Part shown: positions 1 to 7,328 of the stretch, one piece after another
How the letters are laid out: each line of letters opens with the position of its first letter
Numbering within the stretch: the stretch's first letter is position 1
Source of the DNA: Candidatus Kuenenia stuttgartensis
Lineage (GTDB): Bacteria; Planctomycetota; UBA1135; UBA2386
Direction: 5' to 3'
NCBI GenBank assembly: GCA_945861365.1
Contig: CAMAUH010000033.1
Coordinates: 1-16,200 of the forward strand
Length of the DNA: 16,200 nt
Translations under genes and position numbers: made by a program
Notes under the pieces: generated by a model
The model's input: only the letters and a program-made list of their open reading frames with translations
Database searches by the model: none
What the model was told of the DNA's origin: nothing

Positions 1-275
1 CGCAGGCCGGCGACTTCGCGGCCGCGGTGCACGCGCTGCTGCGCGCGGCGATCGCTTCGTGGGTCGCGCGCGGTGGTGCCGCACCGCTGCACCTGACCGC
101 GCGCGAACTGCTGCGGCGCGTGCGGGCGCAGGCCGTTCCGGTGGAGGACCTGGCCCAGCTGGTCGGCGTGGTCGAACGCGTGCACTTCGGCGGCTGGCCG
201 GCGGACCGCGCCGTCTACGACGCTTCGCGCGGGCACCTGCAGCAATGGGAGGGCGCGTGCCGGACCCCGAAGTGA
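1..275 (+). CDS. DUF4129-type protein, C-terminal fragment (5' end outside window)
   Basis: The frame is open from base 3 to the TGA at 273-275 and gives about 90 residues. The pattern is that of the C-terminal cytoplasmic part of DUF4129 proteins. An amphipathic stretch (AGDFAAAVHALLRAAIASWV) is followed by the 'T.REL.R.VR' block and the terminal 'L..VVERVHFGGWPADRAVYD' helix, where family members commonly have a (Y/F)GG or YG motif. No membrane segment is visible; those would lie upstream. The GTG at 27 is only the first possible start inside the window, because coding clearly continues to its left. The end overlaps the next gene by 19 nt, and the neighbours (DUF4350, MoxR, DUF58) are the usual company of DUF4129. 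The function of the domain is unknown. The family call is moderately secure because only the tail is present. Confidence 0.62.
   Translation, partial: QAGDFAAAVHALLRAAIASWVARGGAAPLHLTARELLRRVRAQAVPVEDLAQLVGVVERVHFGGWPADRAVYDASRGHLQQWEGACRTPK
247..253 (+). promoter_or_regulatory. Ribosome binding site deciding the DUF4350 start
   Basis: GGGAGGG lies 3 nt before the GTG at 257 (4 nt if the core is taken as GGAGG, 248-252). It supports GTG257 rather than the far-upstream ATG at 59 or the ATG at 296. The site lies inside the last codons of the preceding gene, as expected for translational coupling. Spacing is slightly short. Confidence 0.5.
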
Positions 276-1477
276 AGCCCTTCGCCGCGGCGCGCATGCG
301 CTGGTTGGCACTCGGCGCCCTGTTGTCGCTGCTGGCGGGTTTCTACCTGCTGGCGACGCCGGGGCAGGAGTCCAGCCGCCGGTCGATCGGCGCCGACGGC
401 TACAGCCGTTCCGCGATCGGCCATCGCGGCCTGATCCGGCTGCTGCGCGAAGAGGGTGAAGTGGTCGTGCAGATGCGCATGGCGCGCGCGCTCGGGCCAT
501 GTGGCCTGCTGGTCGTCGCCGAGCCGCAGGAGTTGTCGAAGACCGATTCGGCGCGGCTCACCGGCTGGATCGAGTCGGCGCCCGCGACGTTGGTCGTGCT
601 GCCCAAGCGCACCGGGAACATCGATCCGCGCAAGCCGAACTGGGTCGGCAGTGTCGAGGTGATGCCGACCAGCGAGGTCACCGCCGTGCTCGACCAGATC
701 GGCGAGTGCATCGACGAGACCGCGCCACGCCTGCTGCGCCCCGAAGCGATCGGTGGCCCCTGGCATGGGCCCGGCGAGTGGCCGATCGAAGTGGAGCTGC
801 AGCCGCCGTTCCAGCTGCTCGATCCCGCCCGCGTCGAACCGATCCTGTGGTGCGACCAAGGCGTGCTGCTCGGTCGCCTCGGCAGCGTCGTCGTGCTCAG
901 CGATCCCGATCTGCTCGCCAACCACGGCCTCGCGCGCGGCAGCAACGCCGCCACCGTGCTGGCGATCCTCCGCCACCTGCGCCGCGACGGCGCCTTCGTG
1001 TTCGACGAGACCCTGCACGGGCACGCGCTCGAACCGAGCATCTGGCACGCGGCCGGGCGCTTTCCCGCCGTGCTGATCGTCGTGCACCTGCTGCTGCTGA
1101 CCGCGCTGGTGCTGTGGATCGCCAGTGGGCGGTTCGGGCCGATCAATGCGGCGCCGGCCGCGATCGCCGCCGGCAAGCGGTTCCTGATCGACAACACCGC
1201 AGCGCTGCTGCGGCGCGCCGGCAGCCACGGGCCGTCGCTGCGCCGCTACGCGCGCCAGCGCATGCGCCGCACCGCCGAGGCGCTGCACGCGCCGCGCGGC
1301 CTCGGCGACGAAGCGTGCCGCGACTTCGTGTTGCGCCGCATCGCCGACCCGGAGCGTCGGCAGCAACTGCAGAAACTGCTCGCGCGTGATGCCGTCGAGG
1401 TGCCGCGTGCCGAGGCCGTGTCGTTGGCTCGCCAGATCCGTCGTTGGACCGAGGAGATGATGCATGCAGGTCACTGA
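257..1477 (+). CDS. DUF4350 domain membrane protein
   Basis: The product is 406 aa from GTG257; the frame stays open upstream to 59, but that part is shadow coding of the previous gene. A short polar N-terminus is followed by one membrane segment (about residues 15-33). An extracytoplasmic domain follows (about 40-265) containing the 'GYSRSAIGHRGL' block and 'FDETLHG' (249-255), which resembles the conserved D-E-x-x-x-G motif of DUF4350. A second membrane helix (about 269-290) leads into 'GRFG' and an Arg-rich cytoplasmic tail of about 110 residues. This TM-domain-TM-tail plan is normal for the family. No enzymatic role is established for DUF4350; it is repeatedly found beside MoxR and DUF58, which suggests a subunit of a membrane complex. 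The end overlaps MoxR by 14 nt. An alternative start is ATG296. Confidence 0.82.
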   Translation: MPDPEVKPFAAARMRWLALGALLSLLAGFYLLATPGQESSRRSIGADGYSRSAIGHRGLIRLLREEGEVVVQMRMARALGPCGLLVVAEPQELSKTDSARLTGWIESAPATLVVLPKRTGNIDPRKPNWVGSVEVMPTSEVTAVLDQIGECIDETAPRLLRPEAIGGPWHGPGEWPIEVELQPPFQLLDPARVEPILWCDQGVLLGRLGSVVVLSDPDLLANHGLARGSNAATVLAILRHLRRDGAFVFDETLHGHALEPSIWHAAGRFPAVLIVVHLLLLTALVLWIASGRFGPINAAPAAIAAGKRFLIDNTAALLRRAGSHGPSLRRYARQRMRRTAEALHAPRGLGDEACRDFVLRRIADPERRQQLQKLLARDAVEVPRAEAVSLARQIRRWTEEMMHAGH

Positions 1478-2414
1478 GATCGCCGCCGTATCGAAGACCG
1501 TGCGCGAACAGATCGCGCGCGTCGTGATGGGACAGGACGCGCACGTCGAACTGCTGTTCGCGGCGTGGCTGGCCGCCGGCCACGTGCTGCTCGAGGGCGT
1601 GCCCGGCACGGCGAAGACGCTGCTGGCGCGCTGCCTCGCGCGGTCGCTGCGGCTCGAGTTCCGGCGCGTGCAGTTCACGCCGGACCTGATGCCCGCGGAC
1701 GTGCTCGGCACCAGCCTGTTCGACTTCCAGAGCGGGCGGTTCACGCTGAGCCGCGGGCCGATCTTCACCGAGCTGCTGCTGGCCGACGAGATCAACCGCA
1801 CGCCACCGAAGACGCAGTCGGCGCTGCTCGAGGCGATGCAGGAGCGTTCGGTCACGCTCGATGGCACCACGCACGCGCTCGGCGATGCGTTCTTCGTCGT
1901 GGCGACGCAGAACCCGATCGAGCAGGAAGGCACCTACCCGCTGCCCGAGGCGCAGCTCGACCGCTTCCTGCTGAAGCTGCGCGTCGGCTATCCGAGCCGC
2001 GACGAGGAACTGCGCATGGCGTCGGTGCACGGCCGCGCCGTGCCCGACCTCGACAGCTTCGGGCTGCAGCCGGTGGCCGATACCGCGTTCCTGCAGGCGG
2101 CGCGGCAGGCGGTGCACGCCGTGCGGTTGGAGGCCGATGTCGGCAACTACCTGGTCGATGTCGTGCGGGCGACGCGCGAACACCCGGCGCTGCGCTGCGG
2201 CGCGTCGCCGCGCGCGAGCAACATGCTGGCGGCCGCGGCGCGCGCGCTCGCTGCCGTGCAGGGCATGGACTACGTGATCCCGGACCACGTGCAGCAGCTC
2301 GCCGTGCCGCTGCTGGCGCATCGCGTCGTGCTGACGCCCGCGGCCGAGATCGAAGGCCTGCTGGCCACCGCCGTGGTGGAGCAGCTCGTGCAGCAGATCA
2401 AGGCGCCGCGCTGA
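1464..2414 (+). CDS. MoxR-family AAA+ ATPase
   Basis: The product is 316 aa, the normal length for MoxR proteins. Walker A is GVPGTAKT (45-52). Walker B is LLLADEINR (104-112), followed by the usual 'TPPKTQSALLEAMQE'. Sensor 1 is ATQN (147-150), running into 'PIEQEGTYPLPEAQLDRF' (151-168), a hallmark of MoxR. A C-terminal AAA lid carries 'SPRASNML', equivalent to the sensor 2 region. MoxR ATPases act as chaperones that activate or assemble VWA-domain partners, here probably the DUF58 protein encoded next. The ATG at 1464 has GAGGAG (1451-1456) 7 nt upstream, which fixes the start. The stop codon overlaps the start of the DUF58 gene (TGATG), implying coupled translation. The ATPase motifs look intact. 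The client process is not known. Confidence 0.96.
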   Translation: MQVTEIAAVSKTVREQIARVVMGQDAHVELLFAAWLAAGHVLLEGVPGTAKTLLARCLARSLRLEFRRVQFTPDLMPADVLGTSLFDFQSGRFTLSRGPIFTELLLADEINRTPPKTQSALLEAMQERSVTLDGTTHALGDAFFVVATQNPIEQEGTYPLPEAQLDRFLLKLRVGYPSRDEELRMASVHGRAVPDLDSFGLQPVADTAFLQAARQAVHAVRLEADVGNYLVDVVRATREHPALRCGASPRASNMLAAAARALAAVQGMDYVIPDHVQQLAVPLLAHRVVLTPAAEIEGLLATAVVEQLVQQIKAPR

Positions 2415-3721
2415 TGCGACCGACGCGGCGATGCCTCGGCGTGTTCGCCGGCGGACTGCTGTTCGCCGCGTCGCCGACCCTGTTCGGTGCGGCCGACCTG
2501 TGGTGGGCGTGGCTCGCCGCCATCGTCGTGTTCATGATCGTGCTGGCGGTGGAATTGGCGCTGCTGCCGACACCGGGCCAGGTGCAGCTGTCGGTGCAGG
2601 CGCCGCTGGTGCTGCACTTCGGCGATGCGGCGGCCCTGGTGGTGGCCGCGGCGTCGGCGCGGGTGATCGATGCCGAGGTGCACGTCGAGATCGAAGGCGC
2701 CTGCGAGCCGTTGCCGCCGGCGCTGCTGCAGGTGCGCGGTGGCGAACCGGCGCGCGCCGAACTGCCGCTGCGCCCGTCCCGGCGCGGCCCGCTGCGCCTC
2801 GTCGCCTGCCACGCGCGCTGGGTCGGGCCGCTCGGCCTGCTGTGGTGCGAGGTGCAGCAGCCGCTCACCGAGCGCATCCGCGTGGTGACCAACGTGCGGG
2901 CCGTGCGCCAGCGCGCCGCGCGCATGGTCGAGAACCGCGAGTTCAGCACCGGCCTGAAGGTCGAGCGGTTCCTCGGCGAAGGCAGCGACTTCGATTCGCT
3001 GCGCGAGTTCGTGATGGGCATGGATCGCCGCGCGATCGACTGGAAGGCGACCGCCCGCCACCGCGAAGTGCTGTGCCGCGACTTCCGCGCCGAGCGCGAC
3101 CACGCGGTGATGCTGTGCGTCGACGCGGGCCGGCTGATGGGCGAGCCGCTGGCCGGCATGCCGCGGCTCGACCACGCGATCCTCGCCGCACTGCAGCTCG
3201 CCTTCGTGTGCCTGCGCACCGGCGATCGCGTCGGCCTCTACAGCTTCGCCGACCAGCCGCAGAAGGCGCTGGTGCCGCAGGCCGGCGTGCACGCGCTGGC
3301 GGCCATCCAGGAACGGCTGGCCGGGCTCGAGTACTCCGACGCGGAGACCAACTTCACGCTGGCGATGACGGATCTGCTGCAGCGCCTGCGGCGGCGCACG
3401 CTGGTGGTGCTGTTCACCGACTTCGTCGACAGCGTCACGGCCGAGCTGATGCTGCGCAACGTCGGCTGGCTGGCGCGGCGGCACCTGCTGCTGTTCGTCG
3501 CGATGCGCGATCCGCTGCTGGCGACGCTGGCCGCGCACGAGCCGGCGACGATCGAGGACGTGCACCGCGCGGTGGTCGCCGAGGAGATCCATCGCGAGCG
3601 GCTGCTGGTGCTCGAGCGCATCCGCGCCGCCGGCGCGCAGGTGCTCGACACCGAGGTCGGCTCGCTCGACGCCGGGCTGATCCAGCGCTACCTGCAGATG
3701 AAGCGGAGGGAACTGCTGTGA
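2414..3721 (+). CDS. DUF58 domain (VWA-like) membrane protein
   Basis: The product is 435 aa, read from the ATG that overlaps the MoxR stop by one base. Two N-terminal hydrophobic helices (about 8-25 and 29-50) are followed by a beta-rich region. The DUF58 core then begins: 'GSDFDSLREFVMG' (190-202), 'RRAIDWKATAR' (205-215) and 'FRAERDHAVMLCVDAGRLM' (224-242). The last element aligns with the metal-binding start of a VWA domain, but Ser is replaced: DAGRL in place of DxSxS. This is common in DUF58 and suggests altered metal binding. Later, 'DAETNFTLAM' and 'LVVLFTDFVD' match the remaining VWA loops. The likely role is partner or substrate of the neighbouring MoxR ATPase at the inner membrane. 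The Gly-Ser-Asp-Phe and IDW motifs make the family call strong. The molecular function is unknown. Confidence 0.93.
   Translation: MRPTRRCLGVFAGGLLFAASPTLFGAADLWWAWLAAIVVFMIVLAVELALLPTPGQVQLSVQAPLVLHFGDAAALVVAAASARVIDAEVHVEIEGACEPLPPALLQVRGGEPARAELPLRPSRRGPLRLVACHARWVGPLGLLWCEVQQPLTERIRVVTNVRAVRQRAARMVENREFSTGLKVERFLGEGSDFDSLREFVMGMDRRAIDWKATARHREVLCRDFRAERDHAVMLCVDAGRLMGEPLAGMPRLDHAILAALQLAFVCLRTGDRVGLYSFADQPQKALVPQAGVHALAAIQERLAGLEYSDAETNFTLAMTDLLQRLRRRTLVVLFTDFVDSVTAELMLRNVGWLARRHLLLFVAMRDPLLATLAAHEPATIEDVHRAVVAEEIHRERLLVLERIRAAGAQVLDTEVGSLDAGLIQRYLQMKRRELL
3705..3710 (+). promoter_or_regulatory. Ribosome binding site for the SpoIIM-like gene
   Basis: GGAGGG sits 7 nt before the GTG at 3718 and inside the last codons of the DUF58 gene. 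It supports a GTG start that overlaps the DUF58 stop by 4 nt (GTGA). Confidence 0.6.
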
Positions 3722-4719
3722 GCGGCAACGACGGCTCGCCGTGGTCGGTGCAGTTCCGCCGCGAGCGGCAGGCGGCGTGGCAGGAGCTCGATGCGCTGGT
3801 GAAGCGCGTCGAGCGCGACGGCCTGTCGTCGCTCGGCGCCGAGAAGGTGGCGCGCCTGCCGGTGCTGTACCGCGCGGTGCTGTCGTCGCTCGGCGTGGCG
3901 CGTTCGTCCGTGCTCGACCAGAACCTGCGCGACTACCTCGAGTCGCTGGCGGCGCGCGCCTACCTGGTCGTCTATGCGCCGAAGCGCCGGCTGCACGAAG
4001 TGGTGCTGCCGTGGCTGCTGGTCGGGTTCCCGACCGCGGTGCGGTCGATCGCGTGGCACGTCGCGGTGGCGGCGGCGCTGGTGGTGCTCGGCGGCGCGCT
4101 CGCCTACGCGATGGTGCGCAGCGACAGCGACACCTACTACCTGTTCGTCGATGCCGGCATGGCCAGCGGTCGCGATCCGGCCGCGTCGACCGAGGCGCTG
4201 CGCAAGACGCTGTTCGCCGACGATGCCGAGGAGCAGGGCCTGCTGACCTTCGCGACGTTCCTGTTCACGCACAACTCGTCGGTCGGCATCTTGACCTACG
4301 GCATCGGCTTCGTGTTCGGCCTGCCGGTCGTGTTGATGCTGCTCTACAACGGCATGCTGCTCGGCGCGATGACGGCGCTGTTCCACGAACGCGGGCTCGC
4401 CGTCGAATGGTGGTCGTGGATCCTGCCGCACGGCGTCACCGAGTTGCTGGCGATCGTGCTGTGTGGCGCCGCCGGTCTCGCGATCGGCCAGCAGCTGGTC
4501 TTCCCGGGTCAGCGCACGCGCCTCGAAGCACTGGCGGATGCCGGCCGGCGCATGGGTGCGGTGGTCGCCGGCAGCGTGCTGATGCTGTTGATCGCCGGCT
4601 TCGTCGAAGGCGTGTTCCGGCAGGTCGTGCAGAGCGTGCCGATGCGCTACACGCTCGCCGTGGTGTTCGCGATCGCGTGGTCGGCGTACTTCGGCTTCGC
4701 CGGGCGGCGCCGCGCATGA
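3718..4719 (+). CDS. Stage II sporulation protein M-like (SpoIIM/DUF95) membrane protein
   Basis: The product is 333 aa from a GTG inside GTGA, with a good ribosome binding site upstream. An amphipathic cytoplasmic N-terminus (about 1-95) is followed by several membrane segments (about 112-133, 190-220, 240-260, 278-297 and 311-327). The SpoIIM signature is present: a polar Asn in 'FTHNSSVG' (183-190), 'LLYNGMLLGAM' (208-218) and 'LPHGVTELLA' (236-245), where the H-G-x-x-E motif is the best-conserved part of the family. In Bacillus, SpoIIM belongs to the peptidoglycan-degrading engulfment complex. Homologues outside spore formers, usually beside MoxR and RDD genes as here, have no defined role, so sporulation should not be inferred. 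The stop overlaps the RDD start (ATGA). The family call is secure; the function is inferred only from context. Confidence 0.9.
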   Translation: MSGNDGSPWSVQFRRERQAAWQELDALVKRVERDGLSSLGAEKVARLPVLYRAVLSSLGVARSSVLDQNLRDYLESLAARAYLVVYAPKRRLHEVVLPWLLVGFPTAVRSIAWHVAVAAALVVLGGALAYAMVRSDSDTYYLFVDAGMASGRDPAASTEALRKTLFADDAEEQGLLTFATFLFTHNSSVGILTYGIGFVFGLPVVLMLLYNGMLLGAMTALFHERGLAVEWWSWILPHGVTELLAIVLCGAAGLAIGQQLVFPGQRTRLEALADAGRRMGAVVAGSVLMLLIAGFVEGVFRQVVQSVPMRYTLAVVFAIAWSAYFGFAGRRRA

Positions 4720-5594
4720 TCCGCGACACCGCGATCCAGCAGTCGGTGCGCAGCCCGGAAGGCGTCGAGCTGCGCTTCCGCACCGCCGCCGCCAGCGAAC
4801 GGCTGGTCGCGCTGGCGCTCGATCTCGCGCTGGTCGGCGTGCTCATGTTCGTGGCGGGGCTGCTGCTCACGCTGCTCTCGGGGCTCGGTGGCCTGATGCT
4901 CGTCTTCTTCGTGGTGCGCCACGGCTACTTCATCTGGTGCGAGACGCGCGGCTACGGCAGCACGCCGGGCAAGCGCCGCCTGCATCTGCGCGTGATCCGC
5001 GCCGACGGCGGGCCGTTGACGACCGAGATCCTGCTGGCGCGCAACCTGACGCGCGAAGTCGAGCTGTTCCTGCCGCTGATGCTGCTGCTGAACCCCGACG
5101 CGCTGTTCGGCGAACACCATGGCGTCGTGCGCATCGTCGCGTCGGCGTGGATCCTGCTGCTGCTGTTCTTCCCGCTGACCAACCCGCTGCGGCTGCGCAT
5201 CGGCGACCTGCTCGCCGGTACGCGCGTGGTCGTGTCGCCGCCGGCGGCACTGATGCGCGACCTCGCCGACAGCAAGTCGACGCCATCGGCGCCGAGTCGC
5301 GCCGCGGAGTTCCAGTTCACGGCCGCGCAACTGACGGTCTATGGCGAGCACGAACTGACGGTGCTCGAGGACGTGTTGCGCAAGGCGAACACCCCCGATG
5401 CGCAGCGCACGCTGCGCGCCGTGACGAAGAGCATCTGCGGTCGCATCGGTTGGGCCGATCCGGCGGCGATCGGCGAGCGGCACGAACGCTTCCTGCGCGC
5501 CTTCTACACGGCGCAGCGCGAACACCTCGAGCAGCAGCTGCTGCTGGGGCGGCGGCGCTTGCGCAAGCAGGACCAAGCCGCCCGCAAGCCGTGA
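4716..5594 (+). CDS. RDD family membrane protein with C-terminal cytoplasmic extension
   Basis: The product is 292 aa from an ATG overlapping the SpoIIM-like stop by 4 nt. The RDD hallmarks are visible: Arg29 in 'ASERLVALALDLALVG' with Asp36 in the first membrane helix, 'GYGSTPGKRRLHLRV' (79-93) after the second, and 'RIGDLLAGTRVVV' (161-173) after the last. A membrane hairpin lies near 136-155. About 120 residues follow that are not part of the RDD fold. They are polar and helical, with a basic end (GRRRLRKQ), and probably lie in the cytoplasm. RDD proteins are small membrane proteins of mostly unknown function; some have been linked to ion or Na+/H+ transport. As the last gene of the MoxR operon it probably completes a membrane complex. 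Ninety untranslated bases then lead to a hairpin. Confidence 0.9.
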   Translation: MIRDTAIQQSVRSPEGVELRFRTAAASERLVALALDLALVGVLMFVAGLLLTLLSGLGGLMLVFFVVRHGYFIWCETRGYGSTPGKRRLHLRVIRADGGPLTTEILLARNLTREVELFLPLMLLLNPDALFGEHHGVVRIVASAWILLLLFFPLTNPLRLRIGDLLAGTRVVVSPPAALMRDLADSKSTPSAPSRAAEFQFTAAQLTVYGEHELTVLEDVLRKANTPDAQRTLRAVTKSICGRIGWADPAAIGERHERFLRAFYTAQREHLEQQLLLGRRRLRKQDQAARKP

Positions 5595-5647
5595 GCGCAA
5601 CGGGGTGGTGACTCTGCGTGGCAGCGAATGCGGCCACAGAGGGCAAC

Positions 5648-5685
5648 CTGAGAGCCTGTATCCTGATCTTCTCTCAGGCTCTCAG
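5648..5685. terminator. Hairpin between convergent operons (probable bidirectional terminator)
   Basis: CTGAGAGCCTG (5648-5658) pairs perfectly with CAGGCTCTCAG (5675-5685) across a 16-nt loop. The element lies 53 nt after the RDD stop codon, and its right arm contains the stop codon of the opposing ABC permease gene. Neither direction has a U-tract, so termination strength is uncertain. The position between two convergent operons supports the call. The other bases of 5595-5681 show nothing recognisable. Confidence 0.6.
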
Positions 5686-7328
5686 ACCGGCGTCAGCAGC
5701 CGCCGGTAGTTGCGGCGCCCGAGCAGGCAGCCGAGCGCCAGCACGACCGCGCCGTACAACAGGGCGGCGGCGACGACCCACGGCGTCCAGCGCTGCGCGA
5801 GGGCTGCTGGCAGCCCGTCTTCGCGCCGCTGCGCGTGGTCGACCAGGAACAGCCAGCCGAACATCGCCGGAGCGACCACCAGTTCGAAGCCGAGCACGAG
5901 CCCGAGTGCGGCGAAGAACGCGCGGCCGCCGGGCTGGATCTGGCCGTTGGTGTCGGGCCGCATCAACAGCGGCGCCGTGCCGACCGCCGCGAGCACGCCG
6001 AGGGCCGCGAACGTGCCGCCGATCGCGATGCCGCCGAACACCGGCAGGACGCCGGGTTCCACTTCGTAGATGCCGACGCCGGCGGCGCCGACCAGCAACA
6101 GCGGCCACAGCAGGAACAGGAACACCGCCGTCAGCTTGCCGCGCAGCAGCGCGAACGGTGCGGCCGGCGCACTCATGTACAGCGACCACTGCGCGCCATC
6201 CCACAGCGCCAGCCGGCCCATGTGCGCGTACAGCACCAGCAGCACCGCGATGAACCACAGCGCCAGCAGCGCCGCGGTTTGCGCGACCTCGGCGGGCAGG
6301 TAGGGGTTGGTCAGGATGCCGGCGACCAGCACGCGCTGCTTGCACAGCGCGAACACCAGCACCGCGAACACCAGGAAGCCGATGATCGCGCCCGGCTGCT
6401 GCAGCAACTGCGCGAGCTCCTTCTTGCGCATCACCGCCGCCAGCGCCTCGGGCCAGCGCCGCTTCGTGCGCAGCAGCGGCGGTTCCGAGGCGAGGTGGCG
6501 TTCGAGCGCGCCGGCGTGCAGTCGCGCCACCAGCCGGAACGCGAAGAACGTCGCCAGCAGCCAGCCGCACAGCGCGGTCAGGGCCTGCGTGGCGAGTTCG
6601 CCGCGCGCGGCCGCGGCCAGCAGCTCGGCGCCGACGTCGACGGTCCACGGCAGCTGCTGCGGGGAGCTGGCGATCGCTTCGACGTCGCGCGCGCGCTGGT
6701 GGGGCGCCGTCAGCAGCGACAGCAGCAGCCAGGTCGAGAAGCCGACCGACGCCAGCGCGCCGACGACCGCGCTGCACAGGCGCATCCAGCGGCCGGCGAA
6801 GAAGCGCATCAGCACGATCTGCACGGCCAGGAACACCGCCAGCAGCGGCGTCGTGGCGCCGACGATGGCGACCGGCAGCAGTCCGTAGGCCCACCACGGT
6901 GCGGCACGCTGCTGCAGGATCGCGACGACGAACGGCCCCGCCAAAGCACCCGCCCAGCACGCGGTGACGAAGCCGGCGCGCACCAGCACCTGCACCGGGC
7001 CGCGCCACGACGGGCCCGGCACGAGCCGCCACAGCAGCAGTTCGGGCGCTTCGAACAGCTGGCGCTGCGCCTGCGCGAGGCCGAGCCACGTCGCCACCAT
7101 CGGGCACGCCATCAGGCCGTAGCCGAGCAGGCCGTGCACTTCCTCGCCGCCGCTGCGTCGCCGCAGTTCGGCCAGCAATGCCGGGTGTTCGAAGATCGCT
7201 TGCGCGAACCACCACGCCAGCATGCCGAGCAGGGCCAGCCCGACGAACGCGCCGGCCAGCACGCGCCGGCCCGCCCTGTGCGTCAGCAGGTTGCCCAGCG
7301 CCGTCAGGTCCGCGCGGAGCAGCTTCAT
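5682..7328 (-). CDS. ABC transporter permease subunit, large multi-span
   Basis: The product is 548 aa from the ATG at 7328-7326; the frame is open further upstream, but that part is opposite-frame reading of the ATPase gene. The protein is very hydrophobic with about ten membrane spans. They cluster in an N-terminal half (one helix after 'HRAGRRV', then helices around 'LLGYGLMACPMVATWLGLAQ') and a C-terminal half starting at 'IIGFLVFAVLVFALC'. A hydrophilic central loop contains 'RRWPEALAAVMRKKEL'. I see no substrate-specific motif. The start overlaps the ATPase stop (ATGA), so the pair very probably forms one transporter. Size and layout resemble the large permeases that accompany EcsA-like ATPases, which suggests an exporter. 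Substrate and direction are not determinable from sequence. Confidence 0.8.
   Translation of the reverse strand: MKLLRADLTALGNLLTHRAGRRVLAGAFVGLALLGMLAWWFAQAIFEHPALLAELRRRSGGEEVHGLLGYGLMACPMVATWLGLAQAQRQLFEAPELLLWRLVPGPSWRGPVQVLVRAGFVTACWAGALAGPFVVAILQQRAAPWWAYGLLPVAIVGATTPLLAVFLAVQIVLMRFFAGRWMRLCSAVVGALASVGFSTWLLLSLLTAPHQRARDVEAIASSPQQLPWTVDVGAELLAAAARGELATQALTALCGWLLATFFAFRLVARLHAGALERHLASEPPLLRTKRRWPEALAAVMRKKELAQLLQQPGAIIGFLVFAVLVFALCKQRVLVAGILTNPYLPAEVAQTAALLALWFIAVLLVLYAHMGRLALWDGAQWSLYMSAPAAPFALLRGKLTAVFLFLLWPLLLVGAAGVGIYEVEPGVLPVFGGIAIGGTFAALGVLAAVGTAPLLMRPDTNGQIQPGGRAFFAALGLVLGFELVVAPAMFGWLFLVDHAQRREDGLPAALAQRWTPWVVAAALLYGAVVLALGCLLGRRNYRRLLTPV

Noticed and set aside
215..1933. Long minus-strand reading frame opposite DUF4350 and MoxR
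   Set aside because: It is an antisense shadow caused by very high third-position GC. Its residues are low-complexity Arg/Gln/Ala/His with no motif, while the plus strand carries clear Walker motifs.
3718..4719. SpoIIM homology taken as evidence for endospore formation
   Set aside because: SpoIIM/DUF95 proteins are widespread in non-spore-formers beside MoxR and RDD genes, and no other sporulation gene is present.
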